Of a stretch of DNA of 13,531 bases, positions 13,117-13,531 are shown one piece after another. The position numbers and the translations under genes were made by a program. Position 1 is the first letter of the stretch. Every line of letters begins with the position of its first letter. This DNA comes from an uncultured Fusibacter sp. (GTDB taxonomy: Bacteria; Bacillota; Clostridia; Peptostreptococcales; Acidaminobacteraceae), in contig CALFXQ010000290.1 in NCBI GenBank assembly GCA_937958285.1, positions 1 through 13,531 on the forward strand, written 5' to 3'. Below the pieces are notes generated by a model that saw nothing but the letters and a program-made list of their open reading frames with translations, searched no databases and was not told where the DNA came from.

Positions 13117-13531
13117 ATGTCATCGCAAATAAAAAAACAGATCAAAACTTGGACGGTTAATCAACACCACCCTGCACCAGAGTATGTAAAAGTGCCAAAG
13201 TTCTTTAACGATATACTCGGAGAATACACCACGCTAAGGGATCTGTGCGTGATAGCCCTTGGAACCACGGCAATTTTTTACTTGGTATGGACGATGGGTT
13301 TAGCACAGCAACTCCAGGCAAATGGATTTAACTGGAGGGTCTATATTGGGATGGCTCTCATACTCGACATCATTGCGGGAGCGATTGCCAATTTCACGCT
13401 GGGCACAAATGATTTCTACCAGAAGAGACCCGTGAATAGATTGGTATTTATAGCGATTCACATTCAGCCAGTGGCGCTTTATTTATTGGTGACTAACAGT
13501 GGTAAAATATTCGAATTAAACCTAGAAGCAC
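13117..13531 (+). CDS. Unknown integral membrane protein (5' part, runs off the window)
   Basis: The ATG at 13117 follows a perfect AAGGAGG (13105-13111) with a 5-nt gap. The 138 codons visible are open to the window edge. The first 40 residues are hydrophilic, followed by three membrane segments at about 42-62, 74-96 and 108-126. Between the second and third lies ANFTLGTNDFYQKRP, and the third contains FIAIHIQPVALYLL, with a histidine and proline inside the membrane. I do not recognise the family. The gene is preceded by a TetR-type operator that matches the one in the tetR promoter, so it is probably repressed by that regulator. An efflux or membrane-modifying role would fit common TetR partners but is only a guess. 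Confidence 0.8.
   Translation, partial: MSSQIKKQIKTWTVNQHHPAPEYVKVPKFFNDILGEYTTLRDLCVIALGTTAIFYLVWTMGLAQQLQANGFNWRVYIGMALILDIIAGAIANFTLGTNDFYQKRPVNRLVFIAIHIQPVALYLLVTNSGKIFELNLEA

Noticed and set aside
1..13531. Mobile elements, CRISPR arrays or a defence island
   Set aside because: No transposase, integrase, phage gene, regular spaced repeat or defence-type protein was seen; coding style is uniform across the window.

Overview
The window looks like a chromosomal segment of a low-to-mid G+C Gram-positive bacterium of the Clostridia type (Bacillota). The signs are strong AAGGAGG-type ribosome-binding sites, sigma-A promoters with 17-bp spacers, a cysteine T-box riboswitch, a tRNA gene with an encoded CCA end, and compact housekeeping operons separated by clear intrinsic terminators. 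Genus cannot be told from the sequence. No insertion sequence, phage gene, CRISPR array or replication origin is visible.

Layout. 1-147 is the end of a cyclophilin-type peptidyl-prolyl isomerase. A convergent gene (195-518, minus) encodes a pterin-4a-carbinolamine dehydratase-like protein in which the third active-site histidine appears to be glutamine. From 685 to 5034 runs an operon of nicotinate phosphoribosyltransferase (pncB), an RsmF-type rRNA m5C methyltransferase, an RsuA-type pseudouridine synthase and octanoyltransferase LipB: NAD salvage, rRNA modification and lipoate synthesis. The gene-free stretch 5035-5450 is filled by the operon terminator, a consensus promoter and a complete T-box leader (specifier UGC, T-box UGGA) that senses uncharged tRNA-Cys and controls cysE (serine acetyltransferase, 5451-6035). 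An unknown lipoprotein and a UPF0016/GDT1-type cation transporter with an unusual cysteine-bearing C-terminal extension form a two-gene unit (6120-8136).

A tRNA-Leu(CAA) gene lies on the minus strand (8282-8366) with its own promoter and terminator. Next are a DUF457/YdjM-type membrane protein (8533-9549) and a small Nudix-fold protein with a degenerate Nudix box (9648-10172), preceded by a long palindrome that includes its Shine-Dalgarno sequence. A convergent sensor histidine kinase with an extracytoplasmic substrate-binding-protein-like sensor (10219-12174, minus) has no response regulator in view. The right end holds a TetR-family regulator (12346-13056) and the start of an unknown multi-pass membrane protein (13117 to the edge). 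Two near-identical 16-bp sites, one in the tetR promoter and one just before the membrane gene, point to a self-contained TetR-controlled membrane module that continues beyond the window.

Most of the window is ordinary housekeeping content. The parts most worth a second look are the paired TetR sites with the unknown membrane protein, the transporter's cysteine-bearing tail, the Nudix-like gene with its palindrome, and the orphan kinase.
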